A stretch of 64,000 bases of DNA from Bacillus wiedmannii (GCF_001583695.1 NZ_LOBC01000082.1:150724-214723); one strand, 5' to 3'. Positions 1-8,442 are shown, counted from the stretch's first letter. Translations and numbers: made by a program. The notes: a model not told the origin generated them from the letters alone.

Positions 1-552
1 ATAGGTTGTACATCCCCATGGCTTCCTATGTAAAATAGGAGCACCAGACCATCCCATCGCTCTCAGCTCCGCACCAACCATTGCATTAATGTAATTATGA
101 CCTACAAGAGCAATACTTCCATGTACGAGAGCATAACGGTGTAATAAGTAAGCCGCTTGCCTCGCCCTCTCTCTTACTTCCTTATAAGACTCAACACCTT
201 TATGGTAACCAAGTATCCATAATGTTCGCCCGATAAACATCCATACGTTAGGTTTACATTTCAACCATGTTGGAGCATAAAAATTCGTCGAAATTTCAGC
301 TTCCCTAAAAAGAGAATTTTGCATAAAAGATAAAGAATTCATTAATTCAGCTGCTGACTGTATAGCACACCTTTGATCACTCGTTACAATCAACTTTGCT
401 GCTTCAATCGCTTCCATTGTTTCCATTGGTATAGGTGCTTTTTCTGTTATAGCATGTAAGTCATATCCTTTCATCCATTCATGAAAGGATGTAACCGTCA
501 TTGGTTCTATAGTACGATCTAAGCGGCCATGACGAATAAAAGAAATCTTCAT
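1..552 (-). CDS. Histidine phosphatase (phosphoglycerate mutase-like) protein, C-terminus cut off by window edge
   Basis: The reading frame starts at an ATG (550-552) and is open to base 1, so only the first 184 residues are present. Residues 2-9 read KISFIRHG; the RHG triplet is the phosphohistidine motif of the histidine phosphatase superfamily. A second conserved piece, LVGHNYIN near residue 158, provides the distal histidine expected of the fold. The family includes phosphoglycerate mutases and many small-molecule phosphatases, and the substrate cannot be told from sequence. It reads leftward, away from the small gene at 641-799. Known: family fold. Inferred: cytosolic phosphatase activity. 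Confidence 0.75.
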   Translation of the reverse strand, partial: MKISFIRHGRLDRTIEPMTVTSFHEWMKGYDLHAITEKAPIPMETMEAIEAAKLIVTSDQRCAIQSAAELMNSLSFMQNSLFREAEISTNFYAPTWLKCKPNVWMFIGRTLWILGYHKGVESYKEVRERARQAAYLLHRYALVHGSIALVGHNYINAMVGAELRAMGWSGAPILHRKPWGCTTY

Positions 553-640
553 TCTTTCCACTCTCCATTCATCACTTACGAACTCTATTATGTACTATTT
601 TTAAATATCATACCACGCAAAAAAAGAAAGTTATACACCT

Positions 641-799
641 TTACTTATCCCCGCCACTCTCATGTGTGACCCCAGCATGTATACCATCCATCCCATCAAA
701 ATATGTAGTCGTTTCATGATGACGAATCTTTTTTAAATTTATATAAGAAAATACAAATAAAGTTAATGCTATAACACTCCCCACAAATTCAAACATCAT
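641..799 (-). CDS. Small single-pass membrane protein, function unknown
   Basis: A 52-residue frame starting MMFEFVGSVI with one hydrophobic segment (about residues 3-21) followed by a basic patch (KKIRHH) and a polar tail, so a small membrane protein with the tail probably in the cytoplasm. A GTG at 823 would add 8 residues, but the ribosome binding site AGAGGCGG sits inside that extension and is well spaced for the ATG at 799, so I prefer the shorter form. I do not recognise the family. It lies between a histidine phosphatase gene and the divergent YkvS-type gene. Confidence 0.55.
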   Translation of the reverse strand: MMFEFVGSVIALTLFVFSYINLKKIRHHETTTYFDGMDGIHAGVTHESGGDK

Positions 800-1060
800 T
801 TTACCGCCTCTAATTTCCCCCACTTTAGTAGGTTATTGTATATTTTTCATTATACCCCTATATAAAGATGCACGCATTAAACCGTTCTTTTTTTCTAATA
901 ACTTGGGGTTCTTGCATATTTTCTTACAAAATGTGAATATTTTTCGAATTTTTACTTTGGAAACATTTACAAACTAGACAATATGGTTCAAAATAAGAGG
1001 AAATAAAAAAAAAACCAAAATTATTCTTTTTTTGGAAAACTGTAACAAGGAGAGTTGCTT

Positions 1061-1246
1061 ATGCAGATCGCAGAAACTGGAGATATCATTGAATTTAAAG
1101 GTGGAATGCAAGGCCGTGTTCAAAAAGTAAATCAAAACTCCGTTATTGTAGATATAACAATTATGGAAAATTTTAGAGAACTAGATATGGAACCTCTTAC
1201 AGTTGTAAGTCATAAAAACTATACTGTCATTAATCAAAATGCATAA
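1061..1246 (+). CDS. YkvS-type DUF2187 small protein
   Basis: A 61-residue protein starting MQIAETGDIIEF. It is a short, all-beta KOW/SH3-like sequence (GDIIEFKGGMQGRVQKVNQN) typical of DUF2187, the family of B. subtilis YkvS. An AAGGAGA ribosome binding site at 1047-1053 is correctly spaced for the ATG at 1061; an upstream in-frame TTG at 1055 is too close to it. In B. subtilis ykvS also lies near the queuosine genes ykvJKLM, so the neighbourhood supports the name. Function is unknown. It converges on queF, and both end in one bidirectional terminator. Confidence 0.75.
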   Translation: MQIAETGDIIEFKGGMQGRVQKVNQNSVIVDITIMENFRELDMEPLTVVSHKNYTVINQNA

Positions 1247-1299
1247 TATAATAGAAAGAAAGGATCTGTATATCATACAGATCCTTTCTTTCTATTATA
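1247..1299. terminator. Bidirectional terminator between ykvS-type gene and queF
   Basis: A perfect 24-bp inverted repeat with a 5-base loop (left arm 1247-1270, right arm 1276-1299). The A- and T-rich ends give a T-tract on both strands, so it can end both converging genes. Confidence 0.85.
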
Positions 1300-1301
1300 T
1301 A

Positions 1302-1799
1302 TTAACGATTATCAATTGTTTCTGGATATAGATCATGGTTCATCATGCGGTAGTCTGCCATTTGTTCATACTTCGTGCCTGGGCGACCGTAGTTGCAGTA
1401 AGGATCAATTGAAATCCCTCCACGTGGTGTGAATTTCCCCCATACCTCAATGTAACGCGGATCCATTAATTTAATTAAATCATTCATAATAACGTTCATG
1501 CAATCTTCGTGGAAGTCACCATGATTGCGGAAACTAAATAAATATAGCTTTAAAGATTTACTCTCTACCATTCTTTGTTCTGGAATGTAGCTAATATAAA
1601 TTGTTGCAAAATCTGGTTGTCCTGTTTTCGGACATAAGCTTGTAAATTCAGGACAATTGAATTTCACAAAATAATCACGGTTTGGATGATTATTATCAAA
1701 TACCTCTAAAATTTCTGGGCTATATTCAAATAAATATTTTGTATTTTGATTTCCTAATAATGTTACATCTTTTAAATCTTCATCTAATCTTCCTGCCAT
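1302..1799 (-). CDS. queF: NADPH-dependent 7-cyano-7-deazaguanine (preQ0) reductase QueF
   Basis: QueF reduces the nitrile of preQ0 to the aminomethyl of preQ1, the last step before insertion into tRNA. The sequence has the diagnostic features of the short unimodular form: ...[20 protein letters not shown] with the active-site cysteine in [10 protein letters not shown], the [16 protein letters not shown] segment that binds NADPH, and the E/H pair in FHEDC. At 165 residues the length matches the Bacillus enzyme. An ATG 9 bases upstream (1808) overlaps the AGAAGGG ribosome binding site, so translation from MAGRLDED at 1799 is preferred. It is the last gene of the queCDEF operon and is under the preQ1 riboswitch at 3781. 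Confidence 0.97.
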
Positions 1800-1817
1800 T
1801 TTAAACATCCCTTCTCA

Positions 1818-2534
1818 TTATACTCCGCGTTTATTTCCCCATACTAACGCATGAAGCTGCGGCAATACTTTTGCATTATTCATCTCTTTACAATTTACAG
1901 CTTTATCGATCAGCCACTCATACTTATCTAATAATTTTTTAATCAACATCGTATCATCCACCGTTTTTGTATCATCATTTCCTACTTGTAAGAAAAATGG
2001 CACATCTGGATAACGTTCGTGCATATTAACTGCATACTCAAAGTCATAATCGTCAAATACTACTACCTTTAAACTAATATCTTTTCCTGCTAGTTTCTGA
2101 ATAACAGCATCTAACTTCTGAAAATCAGTATTCATTGCCGAACTTGGTGGTTTTGGAGAAATCGTTATCTCATCAATTTGAAGTAACCAATCTTGCCATT
2201 TACTCCCTTGCGTTTCGATTGCTGTTCGCATTCCATTCTCTTTTAATATAGAAAGAAGAAACTCAATATTTTTCAGCAATGCTGGATTTCCACCTGAAAT
2301 CGTAACATGAGAAAAATTTTCGCCACCAATTTCTACAAGCTCGTTCCAAACGTCCTCTGCTGTCATCTGTCTAATTTGATCTTTAGCCGATCCATCCCAC
2401 GTAAAAGCAGAATCACACCAAGCACAGCTATAATCACAACCAGCCGTACGAATAAACATCGTCTTTTGTCCTACAACCATTCCTTCACCTTGAATAGTCG
2501 GACCAAATATTTCTAAGACAGGGATTTTACTCAT
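1818..2534 (-). CDS. queE: 7-carboxy-7-deazaguanine synthase QueE (radical SAM)
   Basis: QueE converts 6-carboxytetrahydropterin to 7-carboxy-7-deazaguanine. The [4Fe-4S] cluster motif CDYSCAWC (CxxxCxxC) is at about residues 33-40, preceded by the FGPTIQGEG substrate loop and followed by TISGGNPAL, the SAM-binding GGNP element. The frame begins ATGAGTAAAATC (2534), 5 nt before the end of the queD frame, so the two genes overlap and are probably translationally coupled. A TTG just upstream would add one residue. Length 238 aa is normal for the family. Confidence 0.96.
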   Translation of the reverse strand: MSKIPVLEIFGPTIQGEGMVVGQKTMFIRTAGCDYSCAWCDSAFTWDGSAKDQIRQMTAEDVWNELVEIGGENFSHVTISGGNPALLKNIEFLLSILKENGMRTAIETQGSKWQDWLLQIDEITISPKPPSSAMNTDFQKLDAVIQKLAGKDISLKVVVFDDYDFEYAVNMHERYPDVPFFLQVGNDDTKTVDDTMLIKKLLDKYEWLIDKAVNCKEMNNAKVLPQLHALVWGNKRGV

Positions 2535-3018
2535 CAAGCATCCACTCCCGTCTTACTTCCGCATAACTAGTCGGCGTCTCAAATAGACGAACAAATTCAA
2601 CGCGAGCTCCTTTATATTCGTTCGCACGATTATCTTTTAGTAATGCTTCTGCCATCTTTTCATAAATCCAAACGACCATGTTTTCAGCAGTCGTATTCAT
2701 TGCTGGTAACGTTTCGTTTAAATAACGATGGTCTAAATAAATTTCTATTTCATTCTTCCAAATTTCTTTTATATCTCCAAAGTCAATCGCAAGACCTATT
2801 TCATTTACATATCCACTAATCCCAAATACAACTTTATATGTGTGACCATGTAAGTTTTTACATTTCCCCTCATAACAGTGTAAATGGTGTGCTGCATCAA
2901 ATGTAAATTCCTTGCTGACCATTACTCTTTTATTATGATATTTGAGCTGTTTACGCTGAATATCCTTGTCCATTTTTTGCAAATTTTCTACGATGCGAAA
3001 TCCAAAGAAATTATCCAT
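2527..3018 (-). CDS. queD: 6-carboxy-5,6,7,8-tetrahydropterin synthase QueD
   Basis: QueD makes 6-carboxytetrahydropterin from dihydroneopterin triphosphate, the first committed step to preQ0. Zinc ligands are seen in FDAAHHLHCYEGKCKNLHGHTY: the H of DAAHHL, and the HGH pair. The catalytic cysteine lies in the CYEGKC loop. The ATG overlaps the queC stop as TAATG. Compared with many QueD proteins this one has a basic N-terminal extension of about 30 residues before MVSKEFTFDAAHH; an internal ATG there is an alternative start, but the TAATG overlap with queC favours the long form. Confidence 0.95.
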   Translation of the reverse strand: MDNFFGFRIVENLQKMDKDIQRKQLKYHNKRVMVSKEFTFDAAHHLHCYEGKCKNLHGHTYKVVFGISGYVNEIGLAIDFGDIKEIWKNEIEIYLDHRYLNETLPAMNTTAENMVVWIYEKMAEALLKDNRANEYKGARVEFVRLFETPTSYAEVRREWMLDE

Positions 3019-3680
3019 TAGTTATTTGCTCCTTCGCGTTCTTGTAGGTACGTATCTAATCCTGCTTTACGAAGCTGACATGCTGGACATTCACCGCAAC
3101 CATCACCAATGATTCCGTTATAACATGTTAATGTTTTTTCTCGAACAAACTCGAATGCTCCAAGTTCATCTGATAATTTCCATGTTTCCGCTTTATCAAT
3201 CCACATAAGTGGTGTATGAATTACGAACGGATAATCCATGGATAAATTTAAAGTAACGTTTAACGATTTCACAAACACGTCACGGCAATCTGGATAACCA
3301 CTAAAATCAGTTTCACATACACCCGTTACAATATGACGTGCTCCAACTTGTTTTGCTAATACAGCAGCAAATGATAGGAATAGTAAATTTCGTCCATCTA
3401 CAAACGTCGATGGCAATTCACCTTCTTCATGTGTAATCTCCATATCCGTTCTCGTTAACGCATTTGGAGCAAGTTGATTTAATAGACTCATATCTAGCAC
3501 CGTATGTTTAATTCCTAGCTCTTTCGCAATTTCCGCTGCACAATCAATTTCTAGTTTATGACGTTGATTGTAATTAAACGTTACAGCTTCTACTTCTGCA
3601 AACTGCTTTATTGCCCAAAATAAACATGTCGTACTATCTTGTCCTCCACTAAAAACAACAACTGCCTTTTCTTTTTTCAT
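3018..3680 (-). CDS. queC: 7-cyano-7-deazaguanine (preQ0) synthase QueC
   Basis: QueC is an ATP-dependent amide/nitrile-forming enzyme that turns 7-carboxy-7-deazaguanine into preQ0. The PP-loop is [11 protein letters not shown] near the N-terminus, and the C-terminal zinc site is [13 protein letters not shown]. First gene of queCDEF. An ATG at 3689 also lies in frame, but it is only 2 bases from the AAGGAG motif, whereas the ATG at 3680 (MKKEKAVVV) has normal spacing, so I use 3680 (220 aa). Expression is expected to drop when preQ1 is plentiful because the leader carries a preQ1-I aptamer and an attenuator. Confidence 0.96.
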   Translation of the reverse strand: MKKEKAVVVFSGGQDSTTCLFWAIKQFAEVEAVTFNYNQRHKLEIDCAAEIAKELGIKHTVLDMSLLNQLAPNALTRTDMEITHEEGELPSTFVDGRNLLFLSFAAVLAKQVGARHIVTGVCETDFSGYPDCRDVFVKSLNVTLNLSMDYPFVIHTPLMWIDKAETWKLSDELGAFEFVREKTLTCYNGIIGDGCGECPACQLRKAGLDTYLQEREGANN

Positions 3681-3740
3681 TTCACTCATTCTCCTTCTCT
3701 ACTACGAATAAGAAGAAAGAACGTTCTTGAACTGTCACAA

Positions 3741-3774
3741 TAAAAAAACAAAACAATACCTAAAGATATTGTTG
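3741..3774 (-). terminator. Attenuator terminator of the preQ1 riboswitch
   Basis: On the minus strand a 7-bp AACAATA / TATTGTT hairpin (3752-3774) is followed by a T-rich tract (TTTTGTTTTTTTATT). It starts 6 bases downstream of the aptamer, where preQ1 binding would favour termination. Confidence 0.75.
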
Positions 3775-3780
3775 TTTCCA

Positions 3781-3812
3781 TAGTTTTTTATAGAGGGAGT
3801 TCGCGAACCTCT
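3781..3812 (-). promoter_or_regulatory. preQ1-I riboswitch aptamer upstream of queC
   Basis: The minus strand reads AGAGGTTCGCGAACTCCCTC then TATAAAAAACTA. The AGAGG/CCTCT P1 stem, the C-rich loop and the A-rich tail AUAAAAAACUA are the class I preQ1 consensus, and it stands in front of queC as in B. subtilis. A perfect 7-bp inverted repeat (CCGTGCA-T-TGCACGG, 3814-3828) directly precedes it. Confidence 0.93.
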
Positions 3813-3854
3813 CCCGTGCAATGCACGGAATTCCTTCTTTCATTGACAAAGCTT

Positions 3855-3882
3855 ATTGTAACATATTGTATACTACCAGCAA
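3855..3882 (-). promoter_or_regulatory. Probable sigma-A promoter of queCDEF
   Basis: Minus strand TTGCTG (3882-3877), 16-bp spacer, TACAAT (3860-3855). Transcription would begin near 3848, about 36 bases before the aptamer. Confidence 0.55.
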
Positions 3883-3976
3883 AAATTTCTGATTTTTCCG
3901 CTATTTTTCCATTTCATTTCTTTCATTTTATAGTATGATGAATTTAATGCGAGAAGAGAAGAGAGGAGGCACACCA

Positions 3977-5239
3977 CTGAAACCCTTTATTATTTATCTC
4001 TTTTTAAATATATTATTCATCCTTGTTACAATGCTCGTATACCATTTATTTTGGAATCAAAAAGGGAAACGTTCTCCTAAATTAAATTCAGCTATATTTA
4101 TTGTATTATGTTGCCTCGTTACTATACTGTGTATCACTTTCGCAGCAAAAACAAATTATGGATTTCAATTTGATATGCGTCATATCGTATTAATTGTCGG
4201 TACATTAACCGGAGGTCCTATTGCTGGTGGATCTATATTAGTTGTATTAAATATATACCGCTTCTTATTAGGAGGAATAGGTGTTTTCCCATCGGTTATC
4301 GGTTCTATCCTTCTATTTATTGTCCTATTATTTACATACAAATTTTTCAACCGAACTTCTAATCGTATAAAAATAGCACTTGCTATTATCTACAGTCTCA
4401 CATACGGATTTAGTTGGATACCTTTCTTCCTTTCAAAGGTTACAAACAAGGCTGATTATATACCACATATTATTGTGTATGAGTTATGTACGATACTTGG
4501 TACGATCCTTATTTTATATTTACTACACATATTACAAACTCAAGTTCGTCTCCAAAATGAACTTATGAATGCTGAAAAATTTCATTTAATTGGTGAAATG
4601 GCAGCGTCTATCTCTCATGAAATTCGCAATCCATTAACTTCAACGAAAGGATTTTTGCAACTTTTACAATCAGATACATGTACTGAGCAGGAGCGAAAAT
4701 TATATATCGACATAGCCATCAACGGAATCGAACAAGCAAACCACGTTCTTACAGATTATTTAACCTTTGCAAAACCAAGTATTGAAAAAGAACAAAGATT
4801 ACAGTTAGAAGAAGAACTACTACATGCATTATCGTTAATTACACCGCTTGCTAATTTAGCAAATGTGCGTACGCATTATATAAAGCAAAGCACTTCTTTT
4901 TTTATCGCGGGAGAAAAACAAAAACTAAATCAATGCTTGTTAAATATTTTAAAAAACTGCATTGAGGCCATGCCAAAAGGCGGTGATCTTTATTTCACAT
5001 TAGTTCCTGATCATAAGCATATTCAGTTGTATATAAAAGATACAGGAATCGGTATGGATACCGAACAAGTGAAACGTCTTGGCTCTCCTTTCTACTCAAC
5101 GAAAGAAAAAGGAACTGGTCTTGGAATGATGGTCGTGTTCAGTGTTGTTCAAGCTATGAACGGAAAAATCGATATTATAAGCGAAAAAGGTACAGGTACA
5201 ACCTTCTTATTAACTTTTCCACTCATACAAAAAACGTGA
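3977..5239 (+). CDS. KinB-like orphan sensor histidine kinase (5TMR-LYT type), probable CTG start
   Basis: Six membrane segments fill the first ~190 residues (5TMR-LYT-type sensor, as in KinB), followed by HisKA (ISHEIRNPLT, phospho-His) and HATPase_c (LNILKNCIEAM N box, KDTGIGMD G1, GTGLGM G2). No response regulator adjoins it, so it is an orphan kinase; such kinases of the B. cereus group usually feed the Spo0F/Spo0A phosphorelay. In-frame ATGs at 3935, 3938 and 3947 lack ribosome binding sites. The only good one, GAGGAGG (3963-3969), is 7 bases from CTG 3977, giving (M)KPFIIYLF, so I call CTG as the start. The Spo0E-like gene at 10163 and kinase at 8637 are nearby. Confidence 0.85.
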   Translation: MKPFIIYLFLNILFILVTMLVYHLFWNQKGKRSPKLNSAIFIVLCCLVTILCITFAAKTNYGFQFDMRHIVLIVGTLTGGPIAGGSILVVLNIYRFLLGGIGVFPSVIGSILLFIVLLFTYKFFNRTSNRIKIALAIIYSLTYGFSWIPFFLSKVTNKADYIPHIIVYELCTILGTILILYLLHILQTQVRLQNELMNAEKFHLIGEMAASISHEIRNPLTSTKGFLQLLQSDTCTEQERKLYIDIAINGIEQANHVLTDYLTFAKPSIEKEQRLQLEEELLHALSLITPLANLANVRTHYIKQSTSFFIAGEKQKLNQCLLNILKNCIEAMPKGGDLYFTLVPDHKHIQLYIKDTGIGMDTEQVKRLGSPFYSTKEKGTGLGMMVVFSVVQAMNGKIDIISEKGTGTTFLLTFPLIQKT

Positions 5240-5262
5240 TGAAATAATCATCACGTTTTTTC
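5231..5262. terminator. Bidirectional terminator, kinase / small protein
   Basis: AAAACGTGATGA - AATAA - TCATCACGTTTTTT. It contains the kinase stop and, on the other strand, the stop of the 38-codon gene at 5251. Confidence 0.85.
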
Positions 5263-5367
5263 TGTTCCTTCAACTAATTCAGCAAAGGCTTTCACTTTGC
5301 CATGTGGTTTTTGATTTTCTTTACGTGCTTTCCAAGCGCGCTCTTCTTCTTTCTTTTTCTTGGACAT
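5251..5367 (-). CDS. Small basic protein, DUF6254-like, 38 aa
   Basis: Frame MSKKKKEEERAWKARKENQK, then PHGKVKAFAELVEGTEKT. An AAGGAG ribosome binding site lies 9 bases upstream of the ATG at 5365-5367, whereas a longer in-frame ORF reaching 5457 has no such signal. The charged N-terminus and the PHGKVKAFAEL core resemble short uncharacterised Bacillus proteins grouped as DUF6254; that name is from memory and not verified. Function unknown. The stop codon lies inside the left arm of the bidirectional terminator. Confidence 0.65.
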   Translation of the reverse strand: MSKKKKEEERAWKARKENQKPHGKVKAFAELVEGTEKT

Positions 5368-5467
5368 ACTTTTCAACTCCTTCTTTTCTTTCTCCATGTA
5401 GTATTCCAAAATAAGAAAGAAAACTATGCACGTATCAAAAAAGAAGTGGTCTCCCACTTCTTCCTAC

Positions 5468-6001
5468 TTATCGCTGTAAAATTGCATGTTTCGCCTCTTT
5501 TAACTGCGTAAGATGTCTTTGTTCATGCAATTCAAGAAATTGAACCCACTGATACAAATTCAACTCATTAAAAATAGGATGCTTTAATCCATTTTCAAAT
5601 AGATCTTTTTCATCTATAACACTATGAAGCGCGTGTAATAGTTCTTGTCGTGAATGTTCTAGCAATTGAATTCCTTGCTGTTTTTTCATTAACGTTTCTG
5701 TTGGTTCCATTTGCTGAGGAGCTTCTCGTTTATGTGTGCGATCAAGCGTAAGTTGGAGGTCTTTAAATGGAGTCGTGTTTCTTTCATTTTTTTGTAAAGC
5801 ATATACAAGGGCAGATGTAACTGATTGTTCAACTAAATGCAAGTGATGCAAAATTTGAATAATACTCCATTTATCACGGCGTGGCTTTACATTCACTTCT
5901 GTATCATTTAACATTTCAATTTCTGATAATAGCGTGCTTCGAGTAGACTGTAATGAGTTCACCAAACTTTCTAAACTCACATCCATATTAGATTGAAGCA
6001 T
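5468..6001 (-). CDS. DinB-like four-helix metal-binding protein
   Basis: 177 residues of mostly helical sequence. The DinB/YfiT pattern of histidines is present: HHLHLVEQS near residue 52 and HEQRHLTQL near residue 158. Family members bind a divalent metal and several are thiol-dependent (bacillithiol) S-transferases, but the substrate here is unknown. A GGGGGG-containing ribosome binding site lies 8 bases before the ATG. Single gene, reading leftward. Confidence 0.8.
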   Translation of the reverse strand: MLQSNMDVSLESLVNSLQSTRSTLLSEIEMLNDTEVNVKPRRDKWSIIQILHHLHLVEQSVTSALVYALQKNERNTTPFKDLQLTLDRTHKREAPQQMEPTETLMKKQQGIQLLEHSRQELLHALHSVIDEKDLFENGLKHPIFNELNLYQWVQFLELHEQRHLTQLKEAKHAILQR

Positions 6002-6027
6002 ACTTCTTTCCCCCCTTTTTGTTGGTG

Positions 6028-6060
6028 AAAAGAGGTGCTCCTTATTAGAAACACCTCTTT
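6028..6060 (-). terminator. Likely terminator downstream of the M3 peptidase
   Basis: AAAGAGGTG / CACCTCTTT stem with a 14-base loop; on the minus strand followed by a short TTTTC only, so its strength is uncertain. Confidence 0.45.
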
Positions 6061-6140
6061 AGTATTCTGAATTTTCTTTTATTATCTCATCATTTTCTCG
6101 TTATGTCGATGTTAAACATGTGAAAAAAAGCGCATGTTTT

Positions 6141-7835
6141 TTACAATTTTGTGTCGTCAATCGCATGTAGCCACGCTTCAATTTCTGTAATGACACTTTT
6201 CACACAACCTTCAGCAAATGGTGATGTTAAATTTGCAACTTCTACTAATTCCAAGAATGATTTACTTCCACCTTGTTGACACAGATTCACATAATCTTCC
6301 CATGCCTCTTGTCTATTATCTCTTGCACGTTTCCAAAATTGCAGTGCGCAAATTTGTGCTAATGTGTAGTCGATATAGTAGAACGGCGAGCTATAAATAT
6401 GTCCTTGACGTTGCCAGAATCCACCGCGCTCTAAATAATCATTATCTTCATAATCACGATGCGGCAAATACTTTTTCTCTATATTACGCCATGCTGTCTT
6501 ACGCTCTTCTGGTGATGCTTCTGGATTTTCATATACATAATGTTGGTATTCATCAACAGATACACCATACGGTAAAAACAGAAGTGCTGAACTTAAGTGA
6601 GAGAAATAATATTTATCTGCATCTTCTTCAAAGAATGACTTCATCCATGGCCATGTAAAGAATTCCATACTCATAGAATGAATTTCACATGCTTCATACG
6701 TTGGCCAATTGTATTCTGGAATTTCAAACTTTCGACTTTCATATACTTGGAAAGCATGACCAGCTTCATGTGTTAATACATCAATGTCGCCAGATGTTCC
6801 GTTGAAGTTTGAGAAAATAAATGGCGCTTTATAATTCTCAATATATGTACAATATCCGCCACCAGCTTTTCCTTTTTTCGCAACTAAATCTAATAAATCA
6901 TTATCTAGCATGAAATTGAAAAATTCATCCGTTTCAGTCGATAACTCTTTATACATCGTTTTCCCATGATTAACAATCCAATCCGCATCTCCTTTTGGAG
7001 TTGGATTACCAGTAGCAAACTCAAAGTTTTCGTCGTAATATGCTAACTTCTCTACACCGATACGTGCTTGTTGTCGCTTTCTTAATTCCGTTGTAACGGG
7101 AACGATATAATCAAGTACTTGCTGACGATAATTCGCCACCATTTCCGCATTATAATCTGTACGGTACATTCTTGCATATCCAAGTTCAACAAAGTTTTTG
7201 AAACCTAAAGATTTGGCGATTTTCGTTCTCACTTTAACAAGCTCATCATAAATACGATCTAACTCTTCCTCATTCTCAGCTAAAAATCCGTAATATGCTT
7301 CACTTGCTACTTTACGTTCATTTCTTTCTTTCCCTTGCATAAATGGAATCAGTTGCGATAACGTTCTTTCTTCTCCTGCAAAGTCAATTTTTGCAGATGC
7401 TAATAACTGCGTATATTGTGAAGACAATTTATTCTCTAATTGTAAATCTTTCACAACTTCATCAGAGTATGTTTTCAAATCACACTCCGCTAAAGCAAAT
7501 AATTGCTTTCCATAATACGCTTCTAATTCTTCACGGAATGGAGAATGAATTAACGCATTATAATACTTTGTACCATATCCTTGTACAACTGGAGAGAATT
7601 CATCAAAGAAATCTTGCTCTTCCTTATAAAAAGCATCTGTCGTATCAACAGAATGACGAATGTAACAAAGATTCCCCATTGTACCGAAGTCGTTGCGAAT
7701 TTCGTTAATTGAATTGATGACTTGTTTTTGTTCTTCTACAGTTTTTGCATTATCAAACTTCTCTAAAGCAACAGTAAACTTTTCTTTTAATTCTTCAATA
7801 TTTGGCCGTTTATATTCATAGTCTTTAAATGACAT
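6141..7835 (-). CDS. M3 family oligoendopeptidase
   Basis: A 564-residue zinc metallopeptidase without signal peptide, so a cytosolic enzyme degrading short peptides. The zinc site HEAGH is in DVLTHEAGHAFQVYES near residue 357, followed by the third ligand glutamate in EIHSMSMEFFTWPW. Length and sequence fit the M3B oligoendopeptidases that are related to, but distinct from, PepF; I give no symbol. GAGAGGAGG is well placed upstream of the ATG. Single gene; divergent from nothing obvious to its right. Confidence 0.92.
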   Translation of the reverse strand: MSFKDYEYKRPNIEELKEKFTVALEKFDNAKTVEEQKQVINSINEIRNDFGTMGNLCYIRHSVDTTDAFYKEEQDFFDEFSPVVQGYGTKYYNALIHSPFREELEAYYGKQLFALAECDLKTYSDEVVKDLQLENKLSSQYTQLLASAKIDFAGEERTLSQLIPFMQGKERNERKVASEAYYGFLAENEEELDRIYDELVKVRTKIAKSLGFKNFVELGYARMYRTDYNAEMVANYRQQVLDYIVPVTTELRKRQQARIGVEKLAYYDENFEFATGNPTPKGDADWIVNHGKTMYKELSTETDEFFNFMLDNDLLDLVAKKGKAGGGYCTYIENYKAPFIFSNFNGTSGDIDVLTHEAGHAFQVYESRKFEIPEYNWPTYEACEIHSMSMEFFTWPWMKSFFEEDADKYYFSHLSSALLFLPYGVSVDEYQHYVYENPEASPEERKTAWRNIEKKYLPHRDYEDNDYLERGGFWQRQGHIYSSPFYYIDYTLAQICALQFWKRARDNRQEAWEDYVNLCQQGGSKSFLELVEVANLTSPFAEGCVKSVITEIEAWLHAIDDTKL

Positions 7836-7948
7836 GAACGAGCCTCCTCTCCATTATGTGCATCCTTACTATAATTCAATGCTTACTTACAAATCTCCTC
7901 TTATTCTTCAACAAAATACGGCAGATGCTGTCATAATTACATGTAAAC

Positions 7949-7984
7949 AAAAGAGCCTTGGATTTCTTTATCCAAAGCTCTTTT
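7949..7984 (-). terminator. Terminator of the MarR gene
   Basis: AAAAGAGC-TTTGGA / TCCAAG-GCTCTTTT stem with an 8-base loop, 12 bases past the marR stop; minus strand runs into TTTTGTTTA. Confidence 0.7.
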
Positions 7985-7995
7985 GGAACATACTA

Positions 7996-8442
7996 TTATT
8001 TTTCATATTTCCCAATCTTTTTTAATAGAGCAAGTAATTCATCCTTTTCCTCTTTCGTTAACATTTCAAAAGACTGATGTATAACTTGCTCATGCCCTGG
8101 AAAAATAGAAGCAATAAAGCTCTCTCCAGATTCAGTTAGTTGTGCATAAATAACACGTCTGTCATTCGGGCACGGAATTCTCTTTACTAGCCCCTTTTTC
8201 TCTAGCTTATCTACAACATATGTAATGCTGCCACTAGCTATTAAAATACGCTCACCAATTTGCTGAAGTGGTTGACCGCCTTTATGATATAACAGTTCTA
8301 ATACAGCAAATTCAGTTGGATTTAACCCGTTACTTTGTATAGATTTATTTGTAGTATCCATAACAGATCGATGTACACGAGATAATGCAATAAATACTTT
8401 TAAAGATTGAGAAATATCTTCTCGTTCATTATTTGATGTCAT
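7996..8442 (-). CDS. MarR family transcriptional regulator
   Basis: 148 residues with the MarR winged helix-turn-helix: GLNPTEFAVLELLYHKGGQPLQQIG, IASGSITYVVDKLEKKGLV and the wing RIPCPNDRRVIYAQLTESG. It resembles Bacillus MhqR/YkvE-type regulators, which respond to quinones or phenolics, but has no neighbouring dioxygenase here, so the ligand is open. A 20-bp palindrome upstream (8515-8534) is a candidate operator for autoregulation. Confidence 0.88.
   Translation of the reverse strand: MTSNNEREDISQSLKVFIALSRVHRSVMDTTNKSIQSNGLNPTEFAVLELLYHKGGQPLQQIGERILIASGSITYVVDKLEKKGLVKRIPCPNDRRVIYAQLTESGESFIASIFPGHEQVIHQSFEMLTKEEKDELLALLKKIGKYEK

Noticed and set aside
6116-6145. Hairpin ACATG/CATGT near the end of the M3 peptidase gene, considered as a terminator
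   Set aside because: The T-run is on the plus strand where no gene ends, and the stem is short; the hairpin at 6028 is a better candidate.
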